Origin: Eustoma russellianum | Taxonomy: Eukaryota > Streptophyta > Magnoliopsida > Gentianales > Gentianaceae | Assembly (NCBI GenBank): GCA_036186865.1 | Contig: AP025067.1 | Span: 20,148,724-20,212,723, forward strand | Direction of reading: 5' to 3' | DNA: 64,000 nt | Shown here: positions 21,907-33,499 of the stretch, piece by piece | Position numbering within the stretch: the first letter of the stretch is position 1 | Layout: every line of letters begins with the position of its first letter | Made by a program: the position numbers and the translations under genes | Notes under the pieces: generated by a model | The model's database searches: none | What the model saw: only the letters and a program-made list of their open reading frames with translations | Told to the model about the DNA's origin: nothing

Positions 21907-22118
21907 TAATTAAATTCATCAGGGTGGGTCATGAAGCAACATGTAAGGTTATTGCTTTGTGATATTGAGGTTACTAGTTCGACCATGGAAACAGCTTCTT
22001 ACACAAAGTGTAAGGTAAGGCTGCATTGATCAAATCGCGAAACCATCTGTCTTTTTCACAAACCCTACGCAAATGCGGAAGCCTAATGCATCGAAAACTC
22101 CTTTTTAATTAAACTCAT
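21907..22118 (+). mobile_element. Au-like SINE with 13-bp target duplication
   Basis: Element about 21920-22105. TAATTAAATTCAT (21907-21919) and TAATTAAACTCAT (22106-22118) match at 12/13. The body keeps TTGCTTTGTGATATTGAGGT, a weakened B box (TAGTTCGACC), GGAAACAGCTTCTTACACAA and CAAACCCTACGCAAATGCGG. Older and more diverged than the copy at 24286. Confidence 0.8.
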
Positions 22119-22697
22119 AATACACCAACAAGACGGCAGGAAAGCCATTATTAGAGAAGTTCACGTTGAGAGCGGGTGGACGAAAAGTATTTCTTCCTAG
22201 AAGTTGTGTAACTTTTTTGTAATGGCAGGCCATTATTAGTATCACTATGATACGGTAGGTCCATGCTTTGGATTTGGTTCTCATTTGCTTATTCTTTGCA
22301 CCACATGATTCACGATGCTTCTGCTAAAGCTTCTTTTATTTTATTTAAATATTTTATTTCATTATGTCATCTCTGTTTAGGAATGCTTATGGGACACATG
22401 GGTGTAAAGCGCTCCACTTACCAGCACCTAGAAACCATATTAGTCTTTTAGAGCGAAAGGCCAAAAAATGGGTACGAGGATTCCTACCCCTCCAGTCCCA
22501 ATGAGCATGGTAGAAGATGTAAATCTAGAATTCAACGGCCTTCTAGGTTGGGTGAAGACTTACGCAATGATCACACAATGTGTATCCCGCAAACTAGGCT
22601 TTCGCCTTAGCACTAGTTGAACACACACTGTACGTGTTCTTTGAATCGAACTCTTGACCTCTTAAAACAAATTCCAATACAAACACCAACTGAACTA
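22119..22697. other. Intergenic DNA, no gene seen
   Basis: No domain, repeat end or RNA gene recognised. A short open frame near 22263-22451 has no recognisable content. Confidence 0.45.
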
Positions 22698-23191
22698 TGT
22701 CGTCCTGTGAGTAGCATATTAGTTTTTTAATGAGAAGACACAAGGAGAGGGTACCTTCAGCTGATCCATATATTCTCCGATTAAATAAAGTTACTTTTTG
22801 CAAAATGCATGATACTTTAGGAAGTCACGCAGCTTTAAACTATGTTGTATCCCGTTTATGTTAGGAAGTCATGCAGCCATAAACTTTGTTGTCTTGTTTC
22901 CTCCATCACAGAATGGAAAGTATTACACTTATAATTCTAAGATTGATAGAAACACGCGGCTAATATATATGGTACATGGTCACTGTTAAACTTTATTGTA
23001 ATAAATATATGATAAAACAAGGAACATGTTTCCACTCCAGGGACATCATCGGAAGTAAAATACAAAAAAAAAAAAGGGAAAAGCTTACGGGATTCCCCAA
23101 AATTCTTTTTTATTATAAATGATTACATTATGATTTGATCTAGAAGAATCGCTAGCTGTCCGAATTTTTTAGATAGGAACGTTTTTTTTTG
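22698..23191. repeat. 494-bp block duplicated across assembly gap (copy 1)
   Basis: From TGTCGTCCTGTGAGTAGCAT to a T9 run plus G. As far as I can read, it is identical in sequence and length to 23202-23695. It ends directly at the gap. Confidence 0.95.
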
Positions 23192-23201
23192 NNNNNNNNN
23201 N
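23192..23201. other. Assembly gap of 10 N
   Basis: Ten ambiguous bases, a fixed-size scaffold gap. Both flanks carry the same 494 bp, so the true gap is most likely zero or negative (overlapping contig ends not merged). Confidence 0.98.
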
Positions 23202-23695
23202 TGTCGTCCTGTGAGTAGCATATTAGTTTTTTAATGAGAAGACACAAGGAGAGGGTACCTTCAGCTGATCCATATATTCTCCGATTAAATAAAGTTACTT
23301 TTTGCAAAATGCATGATACTTTAGGAAGTCACGCAGCTTTAAACTATGTTGTATCCCGTTTATGTTAGGAAGTCATGCAGCCATAAACTTTGTTGTCTTG
23401 TTTCCTCCATCACAGAATGGAAAGTATTACACTTATAATTCTAAGATTGATAGAAACACGCGGCTAATATATATGGTACATGGTCACTGTTAAACTTTAT
23501 TGTAATAAATATATGATAAAACAAGGAACATGTTTCCACTCCAGGGACATCATCGGAAGTAAAATACAAAAAAAAAAAAGGGAAAAGCTTACGGGATTCC
23601 CCAAAATTCTTTTTTATTATAAATGATTACATTATGATTTGATCTAGAAGAATCGCTAGCTGTCCGAATTTTTTAGATAGGAACGTTTTTTTTTG
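23202..23695. repeat. 494-bp block duplicated across assembly gap (copy 2)
   Basis: Starts at the base after the gap and ends with the same T9-G. Sequence beyond 23695 continues uniquely. Probably not a biological duplication. Confidence 0.95.
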
Positions 23696-24102
23696 TTGAA
23701 ATATTTTTTAGTTGGCTTCTGTTGTTTCTAGGAAATACGTTTAGTCTGTCGATCAATCACATTCGTAAAAAGTTCGTCAAACCGTCGTTTTAGAACTTGG
23801 CGTATGGCTCGATAATGTGTATAGATTCACCTGATATATATTTGATGCGCACCTTCTGCGTGGCCGACCTCTCTTATATTTAGGCAGCTAAAATTTTTTT
23901 ATACAAAATTTCTTTAATTATTTTTTATGTTATTTTTTTAAAGGAAAAATAGATAATATATTTATAAAAAATTAGATAGGATATTCTTTTTTCTTATGGC
24001 TAAGTTTTATGAATTTTTGGAGCATGCTCTCTCTTGTGCATTGTTTCGGTCATCTCTTTCTTCAATCAAATTTGAAACATTTGAGCCTTTCGTTTTTTTT
24101 GG
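23696..24102. other. AT-rich intergenic DNA, no gene seen
   Basis: Very AT-rich, with poly-T and poly-A tracts around 23895-23980. Nothing recognised. Confidence 0.45.
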
Positions 24103-24110
24103 TTAGTTTT

Positions 24111-24277
24111 ATTGTGAAGTAGCAGTTGATCGACACGCAATTTTCATTATGGGTCATCGGAAAACAACCTCTACGTGTTTCTAACACATGTGTATGATTG
24201 CGTACATCCGACCCTCCATACCCCGCCATAGACGGGAGCCTCTAAGGCAATGGGGTAATATTGTTGTTGTTGTTTTT
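24111..24277 (+). mobile_element. TS-like SINE, copy 3, 5'-truncated
   Basis: Begins ATTGTGAAGTAGCAGTTGAT, inside the family sequence, and ends GGTAATATTGTTGTTGTTG plus a T run. It is bounded by TTAGTTTT at 24103-24110 and 24278-24285. 5' truncation is common for SINE copies. An Au-like SINE follows directly. Confidence 0.7.
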
Positions 24278-24285
24278 TTAGTTTT

Positions 24286-24484
24286 GTGAGGGCGAGCCTT
24301 GGAGCAACTGATAAAGTTGCTGCTTTGTGACCTTGAGGTCACAGGTTCGAGCCGCGAAAACAGCCTCTTGCACAAAGTTTAGGGTAAGGATGCGTACATC
24401 TGATCGCAAAGTGATCCAACTCCTCCTCGGACCCTGTGCAAACGTGGGAGGCTAGTGCACTGAGAACGCTCTTTCTTATTCTTG
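24286..24484 (+). mobile_element. Au-like SINE, best-preserved copy
   Basis: GTGAGGGCGAGCCTTGGAGC, TTGCTGCTTTGTGACCTTGA, then a canonical pol III B box GGTTCGAGCC, CAGCCTCTTGCACAAAG, GGACCCTGTGCAAACGTGGG and GGCTAGTGCACTGAGAACGC. It matches the Au SINE plan end to end. Flanked by TTAGTTTT (24278-24285 and 24485-24492). It is a SINE and not a tRNA gene: no cloverleaf can be drawn. Confidence 0.88.
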
Positions 24485-24492
24485 TTAGTTTT

Positions 24493-25960
24493 CGCAGTTT
24501 GTCAACTCAAACTTCGTCTTTTGAATTCAACCAATTCTATGAGCACCAATTATAATCTGAATTCACTCCTGGGATTGTTCAAGAAGCTTTCCAATGGTCT
24601 AACAAGGTTCTTAGCAAGAAGGTTGCTGTTCAAACGAGGGTTGCTTGGCTGGATAAAACAGTAAGTCTAACAGGGTTCGTTGCAAAGTTGCATTCATACG
24701 AAATATCTAACAAGGTTCTTTGTTTTTTATATTCATCGTGTTTTTCGTATTCTTTGTTGTTCTTCTTGTCTTTTTGTGAGTCACTAATTTCTTATTATTA
24801 AGAGATTTTTTTGAAGCGAGCTAAGCACGTATCAACATGGTACCAGAGCTATCATAAATAAAAAATTTTGTGCCCTTTTTTCAAAACCCTAGCCGTCTTT
24901 TCAAATTAAAAATATGTTGAGTCTTGATTTTGCTTGTCTTGAATGTTTCATCTTGTATTTTTCTTTTTGGTTTGGTTTCTTTGCATGCAATTTAGGCTTG
25001 CATGAAATTAGGGTTTGTTATCATCCATAAAATTTGCAGCCTTATTTTTCTTCATAAAAGTGACATCTTTTGTCTCATTCTTGTTGCACTTAAGGACCTA
25101 AGGTTGTTTGGTTATTGTGCTTGTTATTTATTGCTAATTCAGCTTGAGAATTTAGGTGTAATTCCTTGATGCTTTCTTCCGATCTTTATCCAAATCACAG
25201 CCACCTTAAAAAAGCTTCCAACCTTGAAAGATTATTGAAACTTGAGACCCTTCAAGAAAAAAAGAAGAACGTGACATTTAACTAGCATTGGGAAATCAAT
25301 TTCACCTCTTGCTTAGTCTTGATTAATTTAAACGACTTGAATACTTGAGGGTGGAAGAGGTAAAAGGCTTTCAGTGGTGAGATTATTTAAGAGAAGGTAA
25401 AAAACAATCTTTGTTAATCCATATACGAGAGTAAAAAGGCAAAAAAAAAAGTTTTTTCGTCTTCACAAATGTAATTCATTCTTTCATCTTTGTGTTAGTT
25501 TTTTAATTTTTCTTTTTGTGTTTCTTTTAAGATGGCCAACCAAATAAGAGACGCCACAACTAATGGCACTACTTTAGAGCAAGCTGTAGAAATGGTGGCG
25601 ACGATTATATGCTACCTTAATATGGTATAAGCCCGATTAGAAGACGTGCAGCCTTTCTCTGATTCTCATACATTCTTCCTTTAGCATGTCACCCATTTGG
25701 GCAAGGAACCAGCGGCACGTAAGATACACTTTCAAGGAAGGGTACCCTATAAATTCCTCTAGCAATGAGAAACTCATTGAAGAGGAAGCGAAAGACAATA
25801 ATAAAGATGAATTTGAGCAAGAAATGACATGCCAACCATAACAAAACTGCAGACATATCTAGCATGATGGCAAACGTGAGTTTGGTAAGCTAAAGTTGAC
25901 CATTCCTACACTTCATAGTAAGAGTGATCCTGAAGCCCATTTGGAGAGAAAACGCAAGGC
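24493..25960 (+). pseudogene. gag: Decayed gypsy element: LTR end, primer site, gag start
   Basis: A plus-strand LTR-type end (GTATCAACA) is followed at about 24837 by TGGTACCAGAGCT, a one-base variant of the Met-tRNA primer site. After a 700-bp leader an ATG at 25534 opens MANQIRDATTNGTTLEQAVE. Further on, near 25865-25955, a segment reads FGKLKLTIPTLHSKSDPEAHLE, the signature at the start of plant gypsy Gag (the usual pattern is KxxIPxFxGxSDPEAYLEW). Stops and frameshifts lie between. Everything after about 25960 is lost. No pol is found. Confidence 0.65.
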
Positions 25961-28900
25961 GCCGATACCGTTCATATGCATGCTGACATAAATTATGGAT
26001 CGATATAGCAGAAGCACATAAATATAAAGGAGTATAATCGACACGCATCATCATAACTAAATCAGTACAGATCATAAAGTGTCATCAATACAAAAGATAA
26101 TAAATGCATGGTCGTCAATAATAAATTGTCTAAAAGATAAATATCAGACCACTATCATCATCAAGGGTAGCCTACTCTCGGCTCACCTCTATAAAGTTCA
26201 AGATGTGCTCTCTGTCCTCTGCATGATGATAAAAAATAAAGTATGAGCGATAATGAATCGCCAGCAAGTAATCCGTCTGAGTTCGTCATGTGGATCATAC
26301 ATGGAAGACAGGGTGACAAAAATAGTACATGCATAAATAAGGAACCTAACACGTCTCCATTCACAAATAAATTGACATGCCATACATGTAACCATAAACA
26401 CAACACATTTATATAAAATGCACATAGTCAACAACCTTCTTCTATCTAAATCCACATGAAATCAATCTTAAACATTGTCATTCTTAACTTTCCAATCCTA
26501 ATCTAATACTAAGATCATAATTTCTCATCTTCATATCAAGTATACTTTGATGCATAAGTCCCACTTTGATCAACTAAATCATATCATAGTCTCATGGATG
26601 GGTCATAATAATGTCCTGTGGGCTTCATGACATACAGTCTTTAAATATTCATTACATGCTTTCCATTCACACTCATGTTTAGATTGTACATTGCCATGCA
26701 CGAACACTCCAATTATATAAATATGTACGCTTTTTTCCTTCGCCAAGGTTTTATCCACAAGGGTGGTTTTACTTGGCAAGGTTTTAATGCGGCATATCAT
26801 ATATGATTGGAGAATGGCAATCCTTACCTTTTTACATTATCTTTTCACTTACGATGACTCTCTTGTATAATGATTTCCCTCCACCTTGAGTGAGGAATTA
26901 CGTCTTAATAAATTTACATTTTGATTAAAAAAATATATAAAGAGTTTAAAAAAATGCATTTTTCATATGATGGCTATAGCACTTTTCATACCATACAAAC
27001 GATAACGCACGACATACCGAATGATTCTCCATATAGTCTCATGTAAAAATATGAATCCCGATGTTCCAGGTATAGTGTTACATCATATGTACATGGATAT
27101 AACGGTGATGTGTTATGACGGAGATTCCGTGTCCTGCAAAAGTGTTACACTCGACCATAACGATACCATACGCCCTGGCACCTACCACTCCGGTCTTGAT
27201 GTCAAAACGGTGCACAATAACGTAACATATCATAATCATAAAGAACATAGTTATTGGAATCAATCGACTCGTGGTATGGTATGGTTTGTTACGCGTAACA
27301 ACTTTTTAAAATGTACGATGCAATAAAACATTTTGTTTCAAAAAAATTTTGGGTTCATATGGTCATTTTGGCTCGGTTTTGGGTCAACTTAATCATTCTA
27401 AATTTTCACCATCATAAATCCAACGCTTATATACATAATGCATGTCATAAACTTAAGAAAATACATTTCTTACCCTTAATACATGTCTCGTCTTTGGACC
27501 CCAAAAAACAGTCCATTTTTTGGACTTCAACCTCAATCATCATTTTCTTAATCTACATACTCTTCATATCATTCAATGGCAAATCAAAAGATGCATAATA
27601 TACATATCTTCATATACATATATCCATGTAGATGCGAGAACAACTTTATTGGCACTATACGTATATGCACATGGCCGAGGGGTATATATGCCTACACAAC
27701 ACATGATGCACCACTTAAACCAAATTTCATACATGCATCATAATTGTACCACTTTGCATTTTAACATACAGTAATCTTGAACATGAATTCATGGTGCAAT
27801 GAAATATGACATGTAACATATCTTACTTTTACATTTCACTTCAAAAACATGCATCATACTTATGATTTGGTATCAACTAACCACATGCATGTTAGTTCCA
27901 TCATAGATATGATTTCAAGATCCATGATCATGATGATTTTCATGATGAAAATTACATGCAAACATAAAGGGTGATGGAAACCATAAAAACATACTTTCTT
28001 GAGCTATGATCATCAAGATTAAACTTCATTATGAAGGTGGATGATCAAGGTCAAGATGGTGGCTAAAAACAGCCCCCAACCGAGTGTATACATGCATAAT
28101 TTAGGCGTGATGATCATCAAGAAACAAACTTTTGTAGTCAAGCATTATAGCCATGAATATGATGCCTCATATACATGTTAAATCAAGACCAACAACATGC
28201 ATGAAAATCAAAAATCATCAAGAAACATATAAGTGATGACGATCATGAAAATACATATGAAAATGCTTCAAATCTAGACTCGTAGTACCCTTTTAATGAT
28301 ATGACACATGCATCCTTATTCATTCACTAAATGATACATGCAACCACATATGAGACTATCACTCATCTTCATTTTCACATGCAAGACTATTTTTCATTTC
28401 ATCTTAGTGATAATCCTATACTTGTTCATACATCACATCATAGACATCTCATATCTTGCATGCAAACATGTCTTTTTATATATCCACGCTAGTAAAATCA
28501 TTGAACATAGTTATGCCTTTTTATGAATGATCCAAGGTTTATAAGAACATACATACTTAGACTTTCAACATATATGAAGAAACTAGGTGGAGCATTTGTC
28601 TTTTCTTGGACTTAAACCTTAAAATGGAAAATATTTCTTATCCTTTCTCCTTGTTGGTACACACGGCCTAGATGGCTAAAAAAGGAGATGACTTAGTCAT
28701 CTTATAGGAAAAATACTTAGAGTTTTCTAGCATCAAACCTTAATAAAAATCATACCTTTGAATATTCTTATGACTACCTTCATTCTTCAACTTAGAAAAT
28801 GTCCTCCTTCCTCTTGGTGGAACTCTCGGCCTTGGTGCTAGAATAGGGGAGAATGTTGAGCAATTTAGAAAGATGATGGAAGAGGAATCACTAAAAGTGA

Positions 28901-29242
28901 TGGTTGTAGAATTTTACCTTAGTGTTGGTTGAAAGTTTCCTACACTTGAATATCTTCTCTTTCTCCTAAACTTGGAGAAATTTTTTTCTTTTTCTCCTTA
29001 GTGGCTCACGGGTTTGGGGGTTTCTTAGAGGATTGAATGTGTCTTGGAAGGGAAATGAAGATTAGAACTTTTTCTTGGAATGGAGAGAGAGTTGTTCTTT
29101 GCTTGGAATGGAGCTGAAGTGAAGTAGAATGGGAGAAGAATGAAGTTTTCCCCTCTTATGTTTCTATGGCCGAATTTTGAGAGAGAATGGTGGAGAATCT
29201 TCATCATGGAGTTTCATGGAAAGAAAGAAAGATGATGTGATG
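25961..29242 (-). repeat. Noncoding repeat, probable distal part of a long gypsy LTR
   Basis: 3.3 kb rich in ATCAT, CATGCA and TACAT words with no credible gene. Its right part is continuous with 30656-31385 once the solo LTR at 29243-30650 and one TGATG copy are ignored. That right part ends CATAACA next to element D sequence, as a minus-strand LTR starting TGTTATGATCCGG would. TGTTATG/TGTAACACCCCG-type starts and multi-kb length occur in plant chromovirus LTRs. The left boundary was not found; the assignment is inference. Confidence 0.35.
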
Positions 29243-30650
29243 TGTTAGATCCAAAACACACTCTAGAGGGGGGGGGGTGAATAGAGTGTTTTGTACTTTT
29301 TGCAGAATTTTCTTGTTTGGCTCAACTCAAAAGAAATTCAAAATCAAAGCAAGAATGGGAGATGAGAAGCAATGAATGAATACACCGGATATAGAGTGGT
29401 TCGAATCGTAAATGATTCTACTCCACTACCACTTTATTGCCAAAGTGGATTTTCGACAACTACTCTTCTTATTATAGACAATAAGAACAACCACAGAAAT
29501 ACTTACAATAGCACCTTAGTGTAAGCAACAACAACAACAACAACAAATTTTTGCACAAAATACACTTGTGCAACTACAGCAACTACAGCTCTAGCAAGAA
29601 CAACTTCTTGCTACCTCACAACTTCAACAAAGTTCCCTCAAGAACTTTCTCACAGTGGGTTGAAGGAAATAGTAAGGTTCACACTTTCTCACTAGTCTAA
29701 TCACAAGAAAGAGATCAAATATTTATGATTCCTCTTGTGCTAGACTCTCTATCTCTCAATATACAACAACGAAGAACAAAGAAAAGCTTCACAAGCTTTT
29801 AAGCAATTTTACAAATGTGAGAGAACTATACAACAATGAATAATAAAGCTAGATGATAGTGAAAGTGTGTATTTACCTCATCCAAGCTTCTCCCATTTAT
29901 AGCTGAAGTTCACCATGTTTTTAAGGTCTCCACCATGTCTTCAAATACACCAAATGTCAAGATAATGCCCAAATAGTCTTTAGCCACCCTATGGAGTGAT
30001 TTGATCCTCAATAGCCAACCTAGGATTGCTTGGACATGGATACAATAGTCAAGGAAGCATGTAGTATGTTGGAGTAAAGTCTACAAGAAATTTTAGCAAG
30101 ATTGGATAGAGAAAATACCATGAATCTTCCTTGGATTTTGTTTCAACGTTCAAAAAATTTAAATTCTAGGGGACATCGATCGATCGAAGTGCCTGGGTTG
30201 AGAGATCGATGTCCTCCAGAAACTTTGCAGTTTTTGAAACTGCTGACATCGATCGATTGAAGTCCTCCTAGGAGAGACTGATGTCACTTCGATCGATCGA
30301 TGTCCCCTGGACTGAGAGATCGATGTTGGACACAAAGTATTCTGTCTGACATCGATCGATCGAAGTCTCCCTAGGGAGAGACTGAAGTGACATCGATCGA
30401 TCGATGTTCCCAGGTTGAGAGATCGATGTTGGACAAAAAGGTTTCTGCCTGACATCGATAGATCGAAGTCAGAGGCTGAAGTACATCGATCGATCAATAT
30501 CCCCAGTATGAGAGATCGATGTTGGATAGTGAGTTCCAATCTCAACCATTTTTGACATAGTGTAATTTTCTCATCTTGCATCAAGTCTCAAACATAAATT
30601 TAACTTATTTAAAATATCTTTTCATCATCAAAACAATTTATATCTTAACA
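29243..30650 (-). mobile_element. Family-B solo LTR with TGATG target duplication
   Basis: A 1,408-bp LTR with TGTTAG...TTAACA ends, flanked by TGATG on both sides (29238-29242 and 30651-30655), so it reads as a complete solo LTR. It matches 59589-60975 throughout. The terminal hairpin is at 29258-29289 and the ATCGATCG array at 30171-30525. The sequence to its right (30651-31819) is itself a copy of 60976-62139; see the finding on this duplication. Confidence 0.88.
30171..30525. repeat. ATCGATCG palindrome array in family-B LTR
   Basis: About eleven copies of a motif built on the self-complementary ATCGATCGAT, in both orientations (GACATCGATCGATCGAAGT, ACTTCGATCGATCGATGTC and the half-form GAGAGATCGATGT), in 355 bp. 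The same array is at 60497-60850 in the 5' LTR. The 141-178 residue frames that cross it are Ser/Arg-rich products of the repeat, not genes. Confidence 0.9.
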
Positions 30651-31385
30651 TGATGGAAAGAGGGATTGCATGTTATGGTATGGTTGGAATTCAGGTGTTG
30701 TAAGAAGATTTCTTCACCTTCCTTTCTCATTACTTGGCCGGCTATGTAAAGGTTAAAAAGGAGGAATAATTGCTTCTTGAAGGTATACACTAGGACAAGG
30801 GAAAGAGTTGCATTTATTAGGGTTTGTTGGGAATTGAGTGTGGGAAGAAAGAAAAGAAAGGATTATTTCTTTTTCCTTTGCATGGGTGGTTGGCCAAATG
30901 CGGTGAAGGATGGTGAAATGATTATTATTTGAAGGTGTAAGAATGTGACAAAAATTAGGCTTTTTTGGTAGGAATTGTATACTTGGTAATTTTCCCACAA
31001 TGGTGTAAGAAGGACAATGATGGTGGGAGAAAGAAAAATAAAATCATTCCCACTCCTTTTCTTAGTGTGGCCGGCCATGGGTATGTGGGATGGGTAGAAT
31101 AGAACAAATTTGCCTACCTCATTTTTCTATATCCTAAATTTTCTTTTTCTGTTGTTTGAACGTAGAAAAATAGTTGTGTCCTATTTTTAATTTTATTTAG
31201 TTATTTCACTTAAATTATTTGTTACCTAGGGTTTACTTATTTAATTTAGCATATACCATATTTCTTACTCATACCACCTAACATGGCACAACGTTTTAAT
31301 TATTTTTATTTGGTACACCCAATTTTTATCATTATAATTTCTTTTGTTTTCTTTTCCTAAAGGTACGGGGATCCGGATCATAACA
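30651..31385 (-). repeat. Proximal part of probable gypsy LTR (left copy)
   Basis: Matches 60976-61707 at roughly 95% or better by eye. Ends CATAACA at 31385 next to element D coding sequence. Noncoding; contains TTGGCCGGCTATG and GTGGCCGGCCATGG words. Family B inserted into it at TGATG. Confidence 0.5.
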
Positions 31386-31819
31386 CGTGTGGAGTTTTAC
31401 CATAAAACAAAATGGATGGAGTTCGGTTGATTAAGTAGACTACAGTTAAGACACACTTGCCCCAAAAAATAGTGGTAAGTTTGCTTGAAAACGTAGTGTG
31501 TGTGCCACATTAAGGATATGACGGTGTTTGCGTTAGACTCGCCCATTCTGTTGTGGAGTGTGTCGGATGGAAGTGTGGTGAAGCACAACATGCTCCGCAA
31601 AGAAGGGGAGCATACGTTAGAAATCTGTGCCATTATCACTGCGAAATGTTTTAATAGTCCGTCCGAATTGAATGTCCACTATAGCAAAAAACTGCTTCAC
31701 AACAGTGGGAAACCGATCATTGGTTTTTTGAAAGATATACCCAGACAGCCCATGAACGATCATCCATAAAAGTTAAAAAATAAGATGACATGCATGATGT
31801 TTTGTGTCGATAAGGTCCC
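31386..31819 (-). pseudogene. Element D integrase fragment (left copy)
   Basis: Old copia integrase on the minus strand. The relic of TPQQNG with RKHRHILNVA and then FWGKCVLTVVYLINRTPS are readable only with stops and frame changes. It is cut at 31819/31820, where sequence switches to element B. The right copy (61708-62723) continues past this point into more integrase and protease. Confidence 0.75.
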
Positions 31820-33128
31820 TTGGTCAATACGTACGGTCTCCTTGGTCAAGTCCTCCCCCCATTGACCAAGTGTATGTTGGATTTCGTTAATCTCAACCTC
31901 AACATCGAATTCTTCATCGGAACCACTACCTTCCTCCATTGGGGCTTTTTCTTTGTCCGTTTGAGATGTAGAACTTGGTTGTGAAGGCAGTTGTGTTTGA
32001 TGGTGAGATGAGGGTTCGTTGGGAGGTTCAGTAGGTGATGGTGGAGGAATAAGATCTTTAGGTGGAACATCATCAGTTTCTTCCTCTTCAGGGTCATGTT
32101 GACCACCCCGCCTTTGTGCCTCTTTTCAAGACTTATGTATTTGTTGGATGTTTGCCTTGGTGTAATAATCCTTGTTGGATATCTGTTCAGTGTATTCATC
32201 ATCCAACCCTACATTAGCCTTTTTGAGCAATCTATAGATGAGATTGCTCTATGGAAGCGCTTTGGATTTCTTTGTTACGGCTTCCATCATATTGGCAAAC
32301 ACAATTTCCCCAAAGTTCACTCTCCTTCATAGCAGTGCGGTATGCAATGTAAAAAATCTAAATCGCTTGGGAGTTTAGCCGATTTACCATTGACACAAAA
32401 AGTGACAATGGCAAGCAACACTCTATACACCAAAGGCATGTCATTTGTGTTTTTGGTGGAGTGAAATCCAAGAAATGTTTTGACCTCATCCTCAGAGATT
32501 TGGTACTTATAGGTATCCCACCTCCAAGGGTCAAAGTCTTCCCGATCCTCATCAGGAACTTCAAGCAATTCATTTATGGTCTTAGAAGTAAACATCAACA
32601 ACTGACCCTCTATTATCAAATTTAAAGCATAAGGCACTCCATTTCTGTAGTCTACCCACATATTTGCATAAAACATTCTAGTGTATTGGGTAGACATATT
32701 GGTCATTTGAGAGACCTCCCATACAGGTCTCCATTTTTTATCATCAAACCAATCAATGATTGGTTTTAATTCCTCATTGCTCAAAATGTCTTCAATTTTG
32801 AGCAATTTTAGTGGAATGGTAGACCTTTTCTTGTTTTCCCATTCACTAAACAGTAATTGAGCTCTTAGGGAAATATAGGCAAATTTACCTGTGCCTGTAG
32901 GTTCTTTCAAAGCATTCGTGTATTCTCCGGATTTGAGCCATGGAAAGTTGTTTAGAGTGAGCCTCCCCTTGTCTCACTCAACATGGCTTCATGAGAGGAA
33001 GTGGCATTCTTCCTCAACACATGCGTCCTAGACCCTGTTGGCACTTGAGGATGTGATTGTTGTGGCTCACTTGCTTCTTCCTGAGAGGTTCTTTGCCTTT
33101 TTGTTGGGTTTTTTGTTCTTGGTGCCAT
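31820..33128 (-). pseudogene. Extra post-pol ORF of element B, frameshifted
   Basis: Homologue of the extra ORF of element A. ATG at 33128 opens a basic start (MAPRTKNPTKRQRTSQEE), again a likely nuclear signal. The frame ends at 32952 and the conserved core resumes in another frame at 32910-32317: RMFYANMWVDYRNGV, a LIIEGQLLMFTSKTINELL segment and LLAIVTFCVNGKSAKLPSDL. After about 32317 a further shift leads to a DYYTKANI segment (compare DYYSNYNIAQ in A) and an acidic, Pro-rich tail. At least two frameshifts, so inactive here. The 3' end and polypurine tract of element B are missing because of the junction at 31819/31820. Confidence 0.75.
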
Positions 33129-33349
33129 TGAAGGGTTAGAGTTCTGATTTTGTAGAAAATAGTGACTGGAATGAGAGGATTTGTGCAAGGAGTGACTGAT
33201 TTGAAGAAGCAATGAGGATTTGTCCAAGAATTTAGAGTTTAGAGAGATGGGAGTTTCGAATTTTTGAGAGATAAGAGTTAGGGTTCGTTGTTTGGGAAAG
33301 AGGAAAGTGAAGAGAATCTGAATTTTGCAGGTTTTAATAGCCTTGTCCG

Positions 33350-33465
33350 CGTTGACTTCGATTGATCGATGTCTGGGACTTCGATCGATCGATGTCCTAG
33401 ACATAGATCAATCGATGTCTGTTTTATATCAGTCTCTTAGACTGCCACATTGATCGATCGATGTT
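33350..33465. repeat. Family-B motif array upstream of the extra ORF
   Basis: Four copies of the family-B LTR motif (ACTTCGATTGATCGATGTC, GGACTTCGATCGATCGATGT, ACATAGATCAATCGATGTC, CATTGATCGATCGATGTT) about 220 bp upstream of the extra ORF start and after RNaseH. This is the same arrangement as 12846-13115 in element A, with an unrelated motif. Confidence 0.88.
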
Positions 33466-33499
33466 TTCTGAAATCTGCCTTTTTGACAATTTTTACCCT

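Noticed and set aside
22698..23695. Recent biological tandem duplication of 494 bp
   Set aside because: The exact placement at a fixed-size N gap makes an assembly overlap far more likely.
24286..24484. tRNA gene suggested by the GGTTCGAGCC B box
   Set aside because: No cloverleaf can be drawn; the sequence is an Au-like SINE with target duplication.
30159..30584. Open frames of 141-178 codons across the ATCGATCG array (also 60373-60909)
   Set aside because: They read through the repeat (Ser-Ile-Asp-Arg repeats), lie in an LTR, and differ in length between copies.
29243..31819. Treating LTR plus the adjacent 1.17 kb as one long 2.57-kb LTR of element B
   Set aside because: TGATG flanks the 1.4-kb unit on both sides, the 1.4-kb unit has proper TG...CA ends, and the adjacent block contains coding remnants of element D that continue beyond the right copy.
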